From: Calliopsis andreniformis
Lineage: Eukaryota; Arthropoda; Insecta; Hymenoptera; Andrenidae
Direction: 5' to 3'
DNA length: 64,000 nucleotides
Assembly: GCF_051401765.1 (NCBI RefSeq)
Contig: NW_027480429.1
Coordinates: 14,078,157-14,142,156 of the forward strand
In this document: piece by piece, positions 37,501 to 50,400 of the stretch
Position numbering within the stretch: the first letter of the stretch is position 1
Layout of the letters: each line of letters starts with the position of its first letter
Notes under the pieces: model-generated
The model's database searches: none
What the model was told of the DNA's origin: nothing
What the model saw: only the letters and a program-made list of their open reading frames with translations
Translations under genes and position numbers: made by a program

Positions 37501-38425
37501 GGGCAACCTAGGCTTCACTCTAGGGCGTTGTTCCAGCAGATCGAATAGTCAGGGCCTAAGAAGTCAACGCCAGCAGAATAAAATACAATATAACTACAAA
37601 AGCTTTTCCATCGTATAAAATGAATAATTGCAAACATTGTGAAAGTAATGGTCATTTCTACGTTCCCGGCAACCTAGGCGTCACTCTAGGGCGTTGGTCC
37701 ACCACATCTAATAGCTACGGCCTTAGAAGTCAACCCCGGATGAATAAAATACAGTAAAGATGCCACAGCTTTTCCATCGTATAAAACGAATAATTGCAAC
37801 CAGTGTGAAAGTTATGGTCATTTCTACGTTCCGGGCAACATAGGCTTCACTCTAGGGCGTTGCGCCACCAGATCGAATAGTTAGGGCCTTAGAAGTCAAG
37901 GCCAGAAGCATAAAATACGATATAAATACAACAGGTTTTCCATCGTATAAAACGAATAATTGCAACCAGTGTGGAAGTTATGGTCATTTCTACGTTCCGG
38001 GCAACCTAGGCTTCACTCTAGGGCGTTGTTCCACCAGATGGAATAGTTAGGGCCTAAGAAGTCAACGCCAGACACATAAAACACTATATAAATACAACAG
38101 TTTATCCATCATATAAAACGAATGATAGCAATCCAGTGTGAAAGTTATGGTCATTTCTACGTTCCGGGCAACATAGGCTTCACTCTAGGGCGTCGCGCCA
38201 CCTGATCGAATAGTTAGGGCCTTAGAAGTCAACGCCCGAAGCATAAAATACAAAATAAATAAAACAGCTTTTCCATCGTATAAAACGAATAATTGCAACC
38301 AGTATGAAAGTTAACGTCATTTCTACTTTCCGGGCAACATAGGCTTCACCCTTTGGCGTTGCACCAACAGATTGAATAGTTAGGGCCTTAGCAGTCAACG
38401 CCCGAAGCATAAAATACAAAATAAA
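34520..38425 (+). repeat. Segmental duplication in family C, copy 2 (about 3.9 kb)
   Basis: Second copy of the segment at 28,545-32,950, about 500 bp shorter, equal to three monomers. Local changes include cattctgggcaacc near 35,171 where copy 1 has tttctgggcaacc, and gtgtacaatgtatatttg at about 37,115. The copy ends near 38,425, where tgctaccggtgtg is followed by catttctccgttcc here but by catttcgccgttcc after copy 1. Confidence 0.9.
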
Positions 38426-41400
38426 TAGAACAGTTTTTCCATCGTATAAAAAGAATAATTGCTACCGGTGTGAAAGTTATGGTCATTTCTCCGTTCCGGG
38501 CAACCTAGGCTTCACTCTAGGGCGTTGCTCCACCGGACCGAATGGTTAGGGCCTTAGAAGTCAACGCCAGAAGCATAAAATACAAAATAAATAAAACAGT
38601 TTTTCCATCGTATAAAACGAATAATTGCTACCAGTGTGAAAGTTATGGTCATTTCTACGTTACGCGCAACCTAGGGTTCACCCGAGGGCGTTGTTCCACC
38701 AGATGGAATAGTTAGGGCCTAAGAGTTCAACGCCAGAATCATAAAATACGATATAAATACAACAGCTTTTCCATCGTATAAAACGAATAATTGCAACCAG
38801 TGTGGAAGTTATGGTTATTTCTACGTTCCGGGCAACCTAGGCTTCACTCTAGGGCGTTGTTCCACCAGATGCAATAGTTAGGGCCTTAGAAGTCAATGCC
38901 CGCAGCATAAAATACAATATAAATACAACAGCTTTTCCATCGTATAAAACGGATAATTGCAACCAGTATGAAAGTTAACGTCATTTCTACCTTCCGCGCA
39001 ACATAGGCTTCACCCTTTGGCGTTGCACCAACAGATTGAATAGTTAGGGCCTTAGAAGTCAACGCCCGAAGCATAAAATACAAAATAGATAGAACAGTTT
39101 TTCCATCGTATAAAACGAATAATTGCAACCAGTGTGGAAGTTATGGTCATGTCTACATTCCGGGCAACCTAGGCTTCACTCTAGGGCGTTGCTCGACCAG
39201 ATCGAATAGCTAGGGCCTTAGAAGTCAACGCCTGAAGTATAAAATACAATAAAAATACAACAGCCTTTCCATCCTATAACAGGAATAATTGCAACCCGAG
39301 TGAAAGTGATGGTCATTTCTACGTTCCAGGCAACCCACGCTTCACCCTAGGGCGTTGTTCCACCAGATGGAATAGTTAGGGCCTAAGAAGTCAACGCCAG
39401 AAGCATAAAACACTATATAAATACAACAGTTTTTCCATCATATAAAACGAATAATTGCAACCAGGATGAAAGTTATGGTCATTTCTACTTTCCGGGCAAC
39501 CTAGGCTTCACTCTAGGGCGTAGCCCCACCAGATCGAATAGTTAGGGCCTTAGAAGTCAACGCCCGAAGCATAAAACACAAAATAGATAAAACAGTTTTT
39601 CCATCGCATTAAACGGATAATTGCAACCAGTATGAAAGTCAACGTCATTTCTACCTTCCGGGCAACATGGGCTTCACCCTTGGGCGTTGCACCAACAGAT
39701 TGAATAGTTAGGGCCTTAGAAGTCAACGCCCGAAGCATAAAATACAAAATAAATAGAACAGTTTTTCCATCGTATAAAACGAATAATTGCAACCATTGTG
39801 AAGGTAATGGTCATTTATACGTTCCGGGCAACTTAGGCGTCACCCTAGGGAGTTGCTCCACCACATCTAATAGCAACGGCCTTAGAAGTCAGTCCCAGAT
39901 GAATAAAATACATAAAAGATGCCACAGCTTTTCCATCGTATAAAACGAATAATTGCAACCAGTGTGAAAGTTATGGTCATTTCTACGTTCCGGGCGACAT
40001 AGGCTTCACTCTAGGGCGTTGCGCCACCAGATCGAATAGCTAGGGCCTTAGCAGTCAACGCCAGAAGCATAAAGTACGATATAAATACAACAGCTTTTCC
40101 ATCGTATAAAACGAATAATGGCAACCAGTGTGGAAGTTATGGTCATTTCTACGTTCCGGGCAACCAAGGCTTCACTCTAGGGCGTTGTTCCACCAGATGG
40201 AATAGTTAGGGCCTAAGAAGTCAACGCCAGAAGCATAAAACACTATATAAATACAACAGTTTTTCCATCATATAAAACGAATGATAGCAATCCAGTGTGA
40301 AAGTTATGGTCATTTCTACGTTCCGGGCAACATAGGCTTCACTCTAGGGCGTCGCGCCACCTGATCGAATAGTTAGGGCCTTAGAAGTCAACGCCCGAAG
40401 CATAAAATACAAAATAAATAAAACAGCTTTTCCATCGTATAAAACGAATAATTGCAACCAGTATGAAAGTTAACGTCATTTCTACTTTCCGGGCAACATA
40501 GGCTTCACCCTTTGGCGTTGCACCAACAGATTGAATAGTTAGGGCCTTAGCAGTCAACGCCCGAAGCATAAAATACGAAATAAATAGAACAGTTTTTCCA
40601 TCGTATAAAAAGAATAATTGCTACCGGTGTGAAAGTTATGGTCATTTCTCCGTTACGGGCAACCTAGGCTTCACTCTAGGGCGTTGCTCCACCGGATCGA
40701 ATGGTTAGGGCCTTAGAAGTCAACGCCAGAAGCATAAAATACAAAATAAATAAAACAGTTTTTCCATCGTATAAAACGAATAATTGCTACCAGTGTGAAG
40801 GTAATGGTCATTTCTACGTTCCGGGCAACTTAGGCGTCACCCTAGGGCGTTGCTCCACCACATCTAATAGCAACGGCCTTAGAAGTCAGCTCCAGATGAA
40901 TAAAATACATAAAAGATGCCACAGCTTTTCCATCGTATAAAACGAATAATTGCAACCAGTGTGAAAGTTATGGTCATTTCTACGTTTCGGGCAACGTAGG
41001 CTTCACTCTAGGGCGTTGCGCCACCAGATCGAATAGTTAGTGCCTTAGAAGTCAACGCCAGAAGCATAAAATACGATATAACTACAACAGCTTTTCCATC
41101 GTATAAAACGAATAATTGCAACCAGTATGAAAGTTAACGTAATTTCTACCATCCGGGCAACATGTGCTTCACCCTTGGGCGTTGCACCAACAGATTGAAT
41201 AGTTAGGGCCTTAGAAGTCAACGCCCGAAGCATAAAATACAAAATAAATAGAACAGTTTTTCCATCGTATAAAACGAATAATTGCAACCAGTGTGAAGGT
41301 AATGGTCATTTCTACGTTCCGGGCAACTTAGGCGTCACCCTAGGGCGTTGCTCCACCACATCTAATAGCAACGGCCTTAGAAGTCAGCTCCAGATGAATA

Positions 41401-44400
41401 AAATACATAAAAGATGCCACAGCTTTTCCATCGTATAAAACGAATAATTGCAACCAGTGTGAAAGTTATGGTCATTTCTACGTTTCGGGCAACATAGGCT
41501 TCACTCTAGGGCGTTGCGCCACCAGATCGAATAGTTAGTGCCTTAGAAGTCAACGCCAGAAGCATAAAATACGATATAAATACAACAGCTTTTCCATCGT
41601 ATAAAACGAATAATTGCAACCAGTGTGGAAGTTATGGTCATTTCTACGTTCCGGGCAACCTAGGCTTCACTCTAGGGCGTTGTTCCACCAGATGGAATAG
41701 TTAGGGCCTAAGAAGTCAACGCCAGAAGCATAAAACACTATATAAATACAACAGTTTTTCCATCATATAAAACGAATGATAGCAACCAGTGTGAAAGTTA
41801 TGGTCATTTCTACGTTCCGGGCAACATTGTCTTCACTCTAGGGCGTCGCGCCACCTGATCGAATAGTTAGGGCCTTAGAAGTCAACGCCCGAAGCATAAA
41901 ATACAAAATAAATAAAACAGCTTTTCCATCGTATAAAACGAATAATTGCAACCAGTATGAAAGTTAACGTCATTTCTACTTTCCGGGCAACATAGGCTTC
42001 ACCCTTTGGCGTTGCACCAACAGATTGAATAGTTAGGGCCTTACCAGTCAACGCCCGAAGCATAAAATACAAAATAAATAGAACAGTTTTTCCATCGTAT
42101 AAAAAGAATAATTGCTACCGGTGTGAAAGTTATGGTCATTTCTCCGTTCCGGGCAACCTAGGCTTCACTCTAGGGCGTTGCTCCAACGGATCGAATGGTT
42201 AGGGCCTTAGAAGTCAATGCCCGAAGCATAAAATACAATATAAATACAACAGTTTTTCCATCGTATAAAACGAATAATTGCCACCAGTAGGAAAGTTAAC
42301 GTCGTTCCTACTTTCCGGGCAACCTAGGCTTCACCCTAGGGCGTTGCACCAACAGATTGAATAGTTAGGGCCTTAGAAGTCAACGCCCGAAGCATAAAAT
42401 ACAAAATAAACAGAACAGTTTTTCCATCGTATAAAACGAATAATTGCTACTGGTGTGAAAGTTATGGTGATTTCTCCGTTCCGGGCAGCCTAGGCTTCAC
42501 TCTAGGGCATTGCTCCACCAGATCGAATAGTTCGGGCCTTAGAAGTCAACGCCAGAAGCATAAAATACAATAAAGATGCAAAGGTTTTCCCATCGTATAA
42601 CAGGAATAACTGCAAACAGTGTTAAAGTAATGGTCATTTCCATGTTCCGGGTAACCAAGTCTTCACGCTAGGTCGTTGTTCCACCAGATCGAATAGCTAG
42701 GGCCTAAGAAGTCAACGGCAGAAGAATAAAATACAATATAAGTACAAAAGCTTTTCCATCGTATAAAATGAATAATTGCAAACATTGTGAAAGTAATGGT
42801 CATTTCTACGTTCCGCGCAACCTAGGCTTCACCCAAGGGCGTTGTTCCACCAGATGGAATAGTTAGGGCCTAAGAAGTCAACGCCAGAAGCATAAAATAC
42901 GATATAAATACAACAGTTTTTCCATCGTATAAAACGAATGATAGTAACCAGTGTGAAAGTTATGGTCATTTCTACGTTCCGGGCAACCTAGGCTTCACTC
43001 TAGGGCGTTGCACCAACAGATTGAATAGTTAGGGCCTTAGAAGTCAACGCCCGAAGCATAAAATACAAAATAAATAGAACAGCTTTTCCATCGTATAAAA
43101 CGAATAATTGCTACCGGTGTGAAAGTTATGGTCATTTCTCCGTTCCGGGCAACCCAGGCTTCACTCTAGGGCGTTGCTCCACCAGATCGAATAGTTAGGG
43201 CCTTAGAAGTCAACGCCAGAAGCATAAAATACAGAATAAATAAAACAGTTTTTCCATCGTACAAAACGAATAATTGCTACCAGTGTGAACGTTATGGTCA
43301 TTTCTACGTTCCGCGCAGCCTAGGCTTCACTCTAGGGCGTTGCTCCACCAGATCGAATGGCTAGGTCCTTAGAAGTCAACGCCAGAAGCATAAAATACGA
43401 TATAAATACAACAGCTTTTCCAACGTATAAAACGAATAATTGCAACCAGTGTGGAAGTTATGGTCATTTCTACGTTCCCGGCAACCTAGGCTTCACTCTA
43501 GGGCGTTGCTCGACCAGATCGAATAGCTAGGGCCTTAGAAGCCAACGCCTGAAGTATAAAATACAATAAAAATGCAACAGTCTTTCCATCCTATAACAGG
43601 AATAACTGCAACCCGTGTGAAAGTGATGGTCATTTCTACGTTCCAGGCAACCTAGGATTCACCCTAGGGCGTAGTTCCATCAGATAGAATAGTTAGGGCC
43701 TAAGAAGTCAACGCCAGAAGCTTAAGACGCTATATAAATACAACAGCTTTTCCAACATATAAAACGGATAATTGCAACCAGGATGAAAGTAATGGTCATT
43801 TCTACTTTCCGGGCAACCTAGGTTTCACCCTGGGGCGTTGCTCCAACAGATTGAATAGTTAGGGCCTCAGAAGTCAATGCCCGAAGCATAAAATACAATA
43901 TAAATACAACAGTTTTTCCATCGTATAAAAAGAATAATTGCTACCGGTGTGAAAGTTATGGTCATTTCTCCGTTACGGGCAACCTAGGCTTCACTCTAGG
44001 GCGTTGCTCCACCGGATCGAATGGTTAGGGCCTTAGAAGTCAACGCCAGAAGCATAAAATACAAAATAAATAAAACAGTTTTTCCATCGTATAAAACGAA
44101 TAATTGCTACCAGTGTTAAAGTTATGGTCATTTCTACGTTACGCGCAACCTAGGGTTCACCCGAGGGCGTTGTCCCACCAGATGGAATAGTTAGGGCCTA
44201 AGAGTTCAACGCCAGAATCATAAAATGCGATATAAATACAACAGCTTTTCCATCGTATAAAACGAATAATTGCAACCAGTGTGGAAGTTATGGTCATTTC
44301 TACGTTCCGGGCAACCTAGGCTTCACTCTAGGGCGTTGTTCCACCAGATGCAATAGTTAGGGCCTTAGAACTCAATGCCCGAAGCATAAAATACAATATA

Positions 44401-45914
44401 AATACAACAGCTTTTCCATCGTATAAAACGGATAATTGCAACCAGTATGAAAGTTAACGTCATTTCTACCATCCGGGCAACATGTGCTTCACCCTTGGGC
44501 GTTGCACCAACAGATTGAATAGTTAGGGCCTTAGAAGTCAACGCCCGAAGCATAAAATACAAAATAAATAGAACAGTTTTTCCATCGTATAAAACGAATA
44601 ATTGCAACCAGTGTGAAGGTAATGGTCATTTCTACGTTCCGGGCAACTTAGGCGTCACCCTAGGGCGTTGCTCCACCACATCTAATAGCAACGGCCTTAG
44701 AAGTCAGCTCCAGATGAATAAAATACATAAAAGATGCCACAGCTTTTCCATCGTATAAAACGAATAATTGCAACCAGTGTGAAAGTTATGGTCATTTCTA
44801 CGTTTCGGGCAACATAGGCTTCACTGTAGGGCGTTGCGCCACCAGATCGAATAGTTAGTGCCTTAGAAGTCAACGCCAGAAGCATAAAATACGATATAAC
44901 TACAACAGCTTTTCCATCGTATAAAACGAATAATTGCAACAAGTATGAAAGTTAACGTAATTTCTACCATCCGGGCAACATGTGCTTCACCCTTGGGCGT
45001 TGCACCAACAGATTGAATAGTTAGGGCCTTAGAAGTCAACGCCCGAAGCATAAAATACAAAATAAATACAACAGCTTTTCCATCGTATAAAACGAATAAT
45101 TGCAACCAGTGTGGAAGTTATGGTCATTTCTACGTTCCGGGCAACCTAGGCTTCACTCTAGGGCGTTGTTCCACCAGATGGAATAGTTAGGGCCTAAGAA
45201 GTCAACGCCAGAAGCATAAAACACTATATAAATACAACAGTTTTTCCATCATATAAAACGAATGATAGCAACCAGTGTGAAAGTTATGGTCATTTCTACG
45301 TTCCGGGCAACATTGGCTTCACTCTAGGGCGTCGCGCCACCTGATCGAATAGTTAGGGCCTTAGAAGTCAACGCCCGAAGCATGAAACACAAAATAAATA
45401 GAACAGCTTTTCCATCGTATAAAAAGAATAATTGCTACCGGTGTGAAAGTTATGGTCATTTCTCCGTTCCGGGCAACCTAGGCTTCACTCTAGGGCGTTG
45501 CTCCACCGGATCGAATGGTTAGGGCCTTAGAAGTCAACGCCAGTAGCATATAATACAAAATAAATAAAACAGTTTTTCCATCGTATAAAACGAATAATTG
45601 CTACCAGTGTGAAAGTTATGGTCATTTCTACGTTACGCGCATCCTAGGCTTCACCCGAGGGCGCTGCTCCACCAGATCGAATAGTTAGGGCCTTAGAAGT
45701 CAACGCCCGAAGCATAAAATGCAAAATAAATAAAACAGGTTTTCCATCGTATAAAACGAATAATTGCAACCAGTATGAAAGTTAACGTCATTTCTACTTT
45801 CGGGGCAACATAGGCTTCACCCTTGGGCGTTGCAGCAACAGATTGAATAGTTAGGCCCTTAGAAGTCAACGCCAGAAGCATAAAATACGATATAAATAGA
45901 ATAGCTTTTCCATC
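38426..45914 (+). repeat. Family C mosaic with repeated short blocks
   Basis: Monomers of the family C types in reshuffled order. The block with gcgtcgcgccacctgatcg recurs at 38,190, 40,349, 41,843 and 45,329 (and earlier at 32,711), at whole multiples of 166 bp within one base. The block with cataaaagat is at 39,911, 40,908, 41,406 and 44,726. The segment near 41,045-41,287 recurs at 44,863-45,105, 3,818 bp away (23 monomers). No gene or unique DNA seen. Confidence 0.82.
42950..43928 (+). repeat. Segment repeated at 47,930-48,909 (offset 4,980 bp), copy 1
   Basis: Six monomers including ttgcaccaacagattgaatag, the tgctaccggtgtg form, acagaataaataaaacag with ccatcgtacaaaacg, the cgcctgaagtataaaatac form, and cttaagacgctatataaatac. 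The offset is 4,980 bp (30 x 166) at the left and 4,981 at the right because copy 2 has an extra base in ctcgaccccgatcg near 48,493. Both ends are sharp: the flanks differ. Confidence 0.85.
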
Positions 45915-45960
45915 CTATAAAACGAATAATTGCAACCAGTGTGGAAGTTATGGTCATTTC
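45420..45960 (+). repeat. Segment repeated at 53,222-53,762 (offset 7,802 bp), copy 1
   Basis: Three monomers shared at an offset of 47 x 166 bp. Markers are the gccagtagcata form, acgttacgcgcatcctaggc, aacaggttttccatcg and atagaatagcttttccatcc. From about 45,915 the best match changes to 54,878 onward (offset 8,963 bp), so the boundary between two different copy events lies here. Confidence 0.82.
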
Positions 45961-47432
45961 TACGTTCCGGGCAACCTAGGCTTCACTCTAGGGCGTTGTT
46001 CCACCAGATGCAATAGTTAGGGCCTAAGAAGTCAACGCCAGAAGCATAAAACACTATATAAATACAACAGTTTTTCCATCATATAAAACGAATAATTGCA
46101 ACCAGGATGAAAGTTATTCTTCATTTCTACTTTCCGGGCAACCTAGGCTTCACCCTAGGGCGTTGCTCCAACAGATTGAGTAGCTAGGGCCTTAGAAGTC
46201 AATGCCCGAAGCATAAAATACAATATAAATACAACAGTTTTTCCATCGTATAAAACGAATAATTGAAACCAGTATGAAAGCTAACGTCATTTCTACTTTC
46301 CGGGCTACCTAGGCTTCACCCTAGAGCGTTGCACCAACAGATTGAATAGTTAGGGCCTTAGAAGCCAACGCCAGAAGCATAAAGTACAATAAAGATGCAA
46401 AAGTTTTTCCATCGTATAACAGGAATAACTGCAAACAGTGTGAAAGTTATGGTCATTTCTACGTTCCGGGCAACCTCGGCTTCACTCTAGGGCGTAGCGG
46501 CACCAGATCGAATAGTTAGGGCCTTAGAAATCAACGCCCGAAGCATAAAATCCAAAATAAATAATACAGTTTTTCCATCGTATAAAACGAATAATTGCAA
46601 CCAGTGTGGAAGTTATGGTCATTTCTACGTTCCGGGCAACCTAGGCTTCACTCTAGGGCGTTCCTCCACCAGATCGAATAGTTAGGGCCTTAGAAGTCTA
46701 CGCCCGAAGCATAAAATACAAAATAAATAAAACAGTTTTCCATCGTATAAAAAGAATAATTGCAACCAGTATGAAAGTTAACGTCATTTCTACTTTCGGG
46801 GCAACATAGGCTTCACCCTTGGGCGTTGAACCAACAGATTGAATAGTTAGGCCCTTAGAAGTCAACGCCAGAAGCATAAAATACGATATAAATAGAACAG
46901 CTTTTCCATCGTATAAAACGAATAATTGCAACCAGTGTGGAAGTTATGGTCATGTCTACGTTCCGGGCAACCTAGGCTTCACTCTAGGGCGTTGCTCGAC
47001 CAGATCGGATAGCTAGGGCCTTAGAAGTCAACGCCTGAAGTATAAAACACAATAAAAATACAACAGCCTTTCCATCCTATAACAGGAATAATTGCAACCC
47101 GTGTGAAAGTGATGGTCATTTCTACGTTCCAGGCAACTTAGGATTCACCCTAGGGCGTTGTTCCACCAGATGGAATAGTTAGGGCCTAAGAAGTCAACGC
47201 CAGATGCATAAAACACTAAATAAATACAACAGTTTTTCCATCATATAAAACGAATAATTGCAACCAGTGTAAAAGTTATGGTCATTTCTACTTTCCGGGC
47301 AACATAGGCTTCACCCTTGGGCGTTGCACCAACAGATTGAATAGTTAGGCCCTTAGAAGTCAACGCCAGAAGCATAAAATACGATATAAATAGAACAGCT
47401 TTACCATCGTATAAAACGAATAATTGCAACCA
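45915..47432 (+). repeat. Segment repeated at 54,878-56,395 (offset 8,963 bp), copy 1
   Basis: About nine monomers matching at a constant offset of 8,963 bp (54 x 166 minus 1). Shared markers include the one-base insertion in gttattcttcatttctac (46,107 and 55,076), the one-base deletion in aacagttttccatcg (near 46,731 and 55,694), accctagagcgttgcacc and gggcgtagcggcaccag. Outside it the two loci differ for two to three monomers (47,440-47,790 against 56,403-56,750), then match again at the same offset around 47,821 and 56,784. Confidence 0.87.
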
Positions 47433-50400
47433 GTGTGAAGGTAATGGTCATTTCTACGTTCCAGGCAACTTAGGCGTCACCCTAGGGCGTTGCTCCACCA
47501 CATCTAATAGCAACGGCCTTAGAAGTCAGCCCCAGATGAATAAAATACATAAAACATGCCACAGCTTTTCCATCGTATAAAACGAATTATTGCAACCAGT
47601 GTGAAAGTTATGGTCATTTCTACGTTCCGGGCAACATAGGCTTCACTCTAGGGCGTGGCGCCACCAGATCGAATAGTTAGGGTCTTAGAAGTCAACGCCA
47701 GAAGCATAAAATACGATATAAATACAACAGCTTTTCCATCGTATAAAACGAATAATTGCAACCAGTGTGAAAGTTATGGTCATTTCTACGTTACGCGCAA
47801 CCTAGGCTTCACCCGAGGGCGTTGATCCACCAGATAGAATAGTTAGGGCCTAAGAGTTCAACGCCAGAATCATAAAATACGATATAAATACAACAGCTTT
47901 TCCATCGTATAAAACGAATAATTGCAACCAGTGTGGAAGTTATGGTCATTTCTACGTTCCGGACAACCTAGGCTTCACTCTAGGGCGTTGCACCAACAGA
48001 TTGAATAGTTAGGGCCTTAGAAGTCAACGCCCGAAGCATAAAATACAAAATAAATAGAACAGTTTTTCCATCGTATAAAACGAATAATTGCTACCGGTGT
48101 GAAAGTTATGGTCATTTCTCCGTTGCGGGCAACCCAGGCTTCACTCTAGGGCGTTGCTCCACCAGATCGAATAGTTAGGGCCTTAGAAGTCAACGCCAGA
48201 AGCATAAAATACAGAATAAATAAAACAGTTTTTCCATCGTACAAAACGAATAATTGCTACCAGTGTGAACGTTATGGTCATTTCTACGTTCCGCGCAACC
48301 TAGGCTTCACTCTAGGGCGTTGCTCCACCAGATCGAATGGCTAGGTGCTTAGAAGTCAACGCCAGAAGCATAAAATACGATATAAATACAACAGCTTTTC
48401 CATCGTATAAAACGAATAATTGCAACCAGAGTGGAAGTTATGGTCATTTCTACGTTCCCGGCAACCTAGGCTTCACTCTAGGGCGTTGCTCGACCCCGAT
48501 CGAATAGCTAGGGCCTTAGAAGTCAACGCCTGAAGTATAAAATACAATAAAAATGCAACAGTCTTTCCATCCTATAACAGGAATAACTGCAACCCGTGTG
48601 AAAGTGATGGTCATTTCTACGTTCCAGGCAACCTAGGATTCACCCTAGGGCGTAGTTCCACCAGATAGAATAGTTAGGCCCTAAGAAGTCAACGCCAGAA
48701 GCTTAAAACGCTATATAAATACAACAGCTTTTCCAACATATAAAACGGATAATTGCAACCAGGATGAAAGTAATGGTCATTTCTACTTTCCGGGCAACCT
48801 AGGTTTCACCCTGGGGCGTTGCTCCAACAGATTGAATAGTTAGGGCCTTAGGAGTCAATGCCCGAAGCATAAAATACAATATAAATACAACAGTTTTTCC
48901 ATCGTATAAAACGAATAATTGCAACCAGTATGAAAGTTATCGTCATTCCTACTTTCCGGGCAACCTAGGCTTCACCCTAGGGCGTTGCACCAACAGATTG
49001 AATAGTTAGGGCCTTAGAAGTCAACGCCCGAAGCATAAAATACAAAATAAACAGAACAGTTTTTCCATCGTATAAAACGAATAATTGCTACCGGTGTGAA
49101 ATTTATGGTGATTTCTCCGTTCCGGGCAACCTAGGCTTCACTCTAGGGCATTGCTCCACCAGATCGAATAGTTGGGGCCGTAGAAGTCAACGCCAGAAGC
49201 ATAAAATACAAAATAAATAAAACAGTTTTTCCATCGTATAAAACGAATAATTGCTACCAGAGTGAAATTTATGGTCACTTCTACGTTCCGCGCAACCTAG
49301 GCTTCACCCTAGGACGCTGTTCCACCAGATGGAATAGTTAGGGCCTAAGAAGTCAACGCCAGAAGCATAAAATACGATATATATACAACAGCTGTTCCAT
49401 CGTATAAAACGAATAATTGCAAGCAGTGTGGAAGTTATGGTCATTTCTACGTTCCGTGCAACCTAGGCTTCACTCTAGGGCGTTGCTCGACCAGATCGAA
49501 TAGCTAGGGCCTTAGAAGTCAACGCCCGAAGCATAAAATACAAAATAAATAGAACAGTTTTTCCATCGTAGGAAACGAATAATTGCTACCAGTGTGAAAG
49601 TTATGGTCATTGCTACGTTCCGCGCAACCGAGGCTTCACCCAAGGGCGTTTTTCCACCAGATGGAATAGTTAGGGCCTAAGAAGTCAACGCCAGAAGCAT
49701 AAAACACTATATAAATACAACGGCTTTTCCGCCATATAAAACGAATAATTGCAACCAGGATGAATGTTAATGTCATTTCTACTTTCCGGGCAACCTAGGC
49801 TTCACCCTAGGGCGTTGCTACAACAGATTGAATAGCTAGGGCCTTAGAAGTCAATGCCCGAAGCATAAAATACAATATAAATACAGAAGTTTTTCCATCG
49901 TATAAAACGAATAATTGAAACCAGTATGAAAGTTAACGTCATTTCTACTTTCCGGGCTACCTAGGCTTGACCATAGGGCGTTGCACCAACAGATTGAATA
50001 GTTAGGGCCTTAGAAGTCAACGCCAGAAGCACAAAGTACAATAAAGATGCAAAAGTTTTTCCATCGTATAAAAGGAATAACTGCAAACAGTGTGAAAGTC
50101 ATGGTCATTTCTACGTTCCGGGCTACCTAGGCTTCACTCTAGGGCGTTGCACCAACAGATCGAATAGTTAGGGCCTTAGAAGTCAACGCCCGAAGCATAA
50201 AATACAAAATAAATAGAACAGTTTTTCCAACGTATAAAAAGAATAATTGCTACCGGTGTGAAAGTTATGGTCATTTCGCCGTTCCGGGCAACCTAGGCTT
50301 CACTCTAGGGCGTTGCTCCACCGGATCGAATAGTTAGGGCCTTAGAAGTCAACGCCAGAAGCATAAAATACAAAATAAATAAAACAGTTTTTCCATCGTA

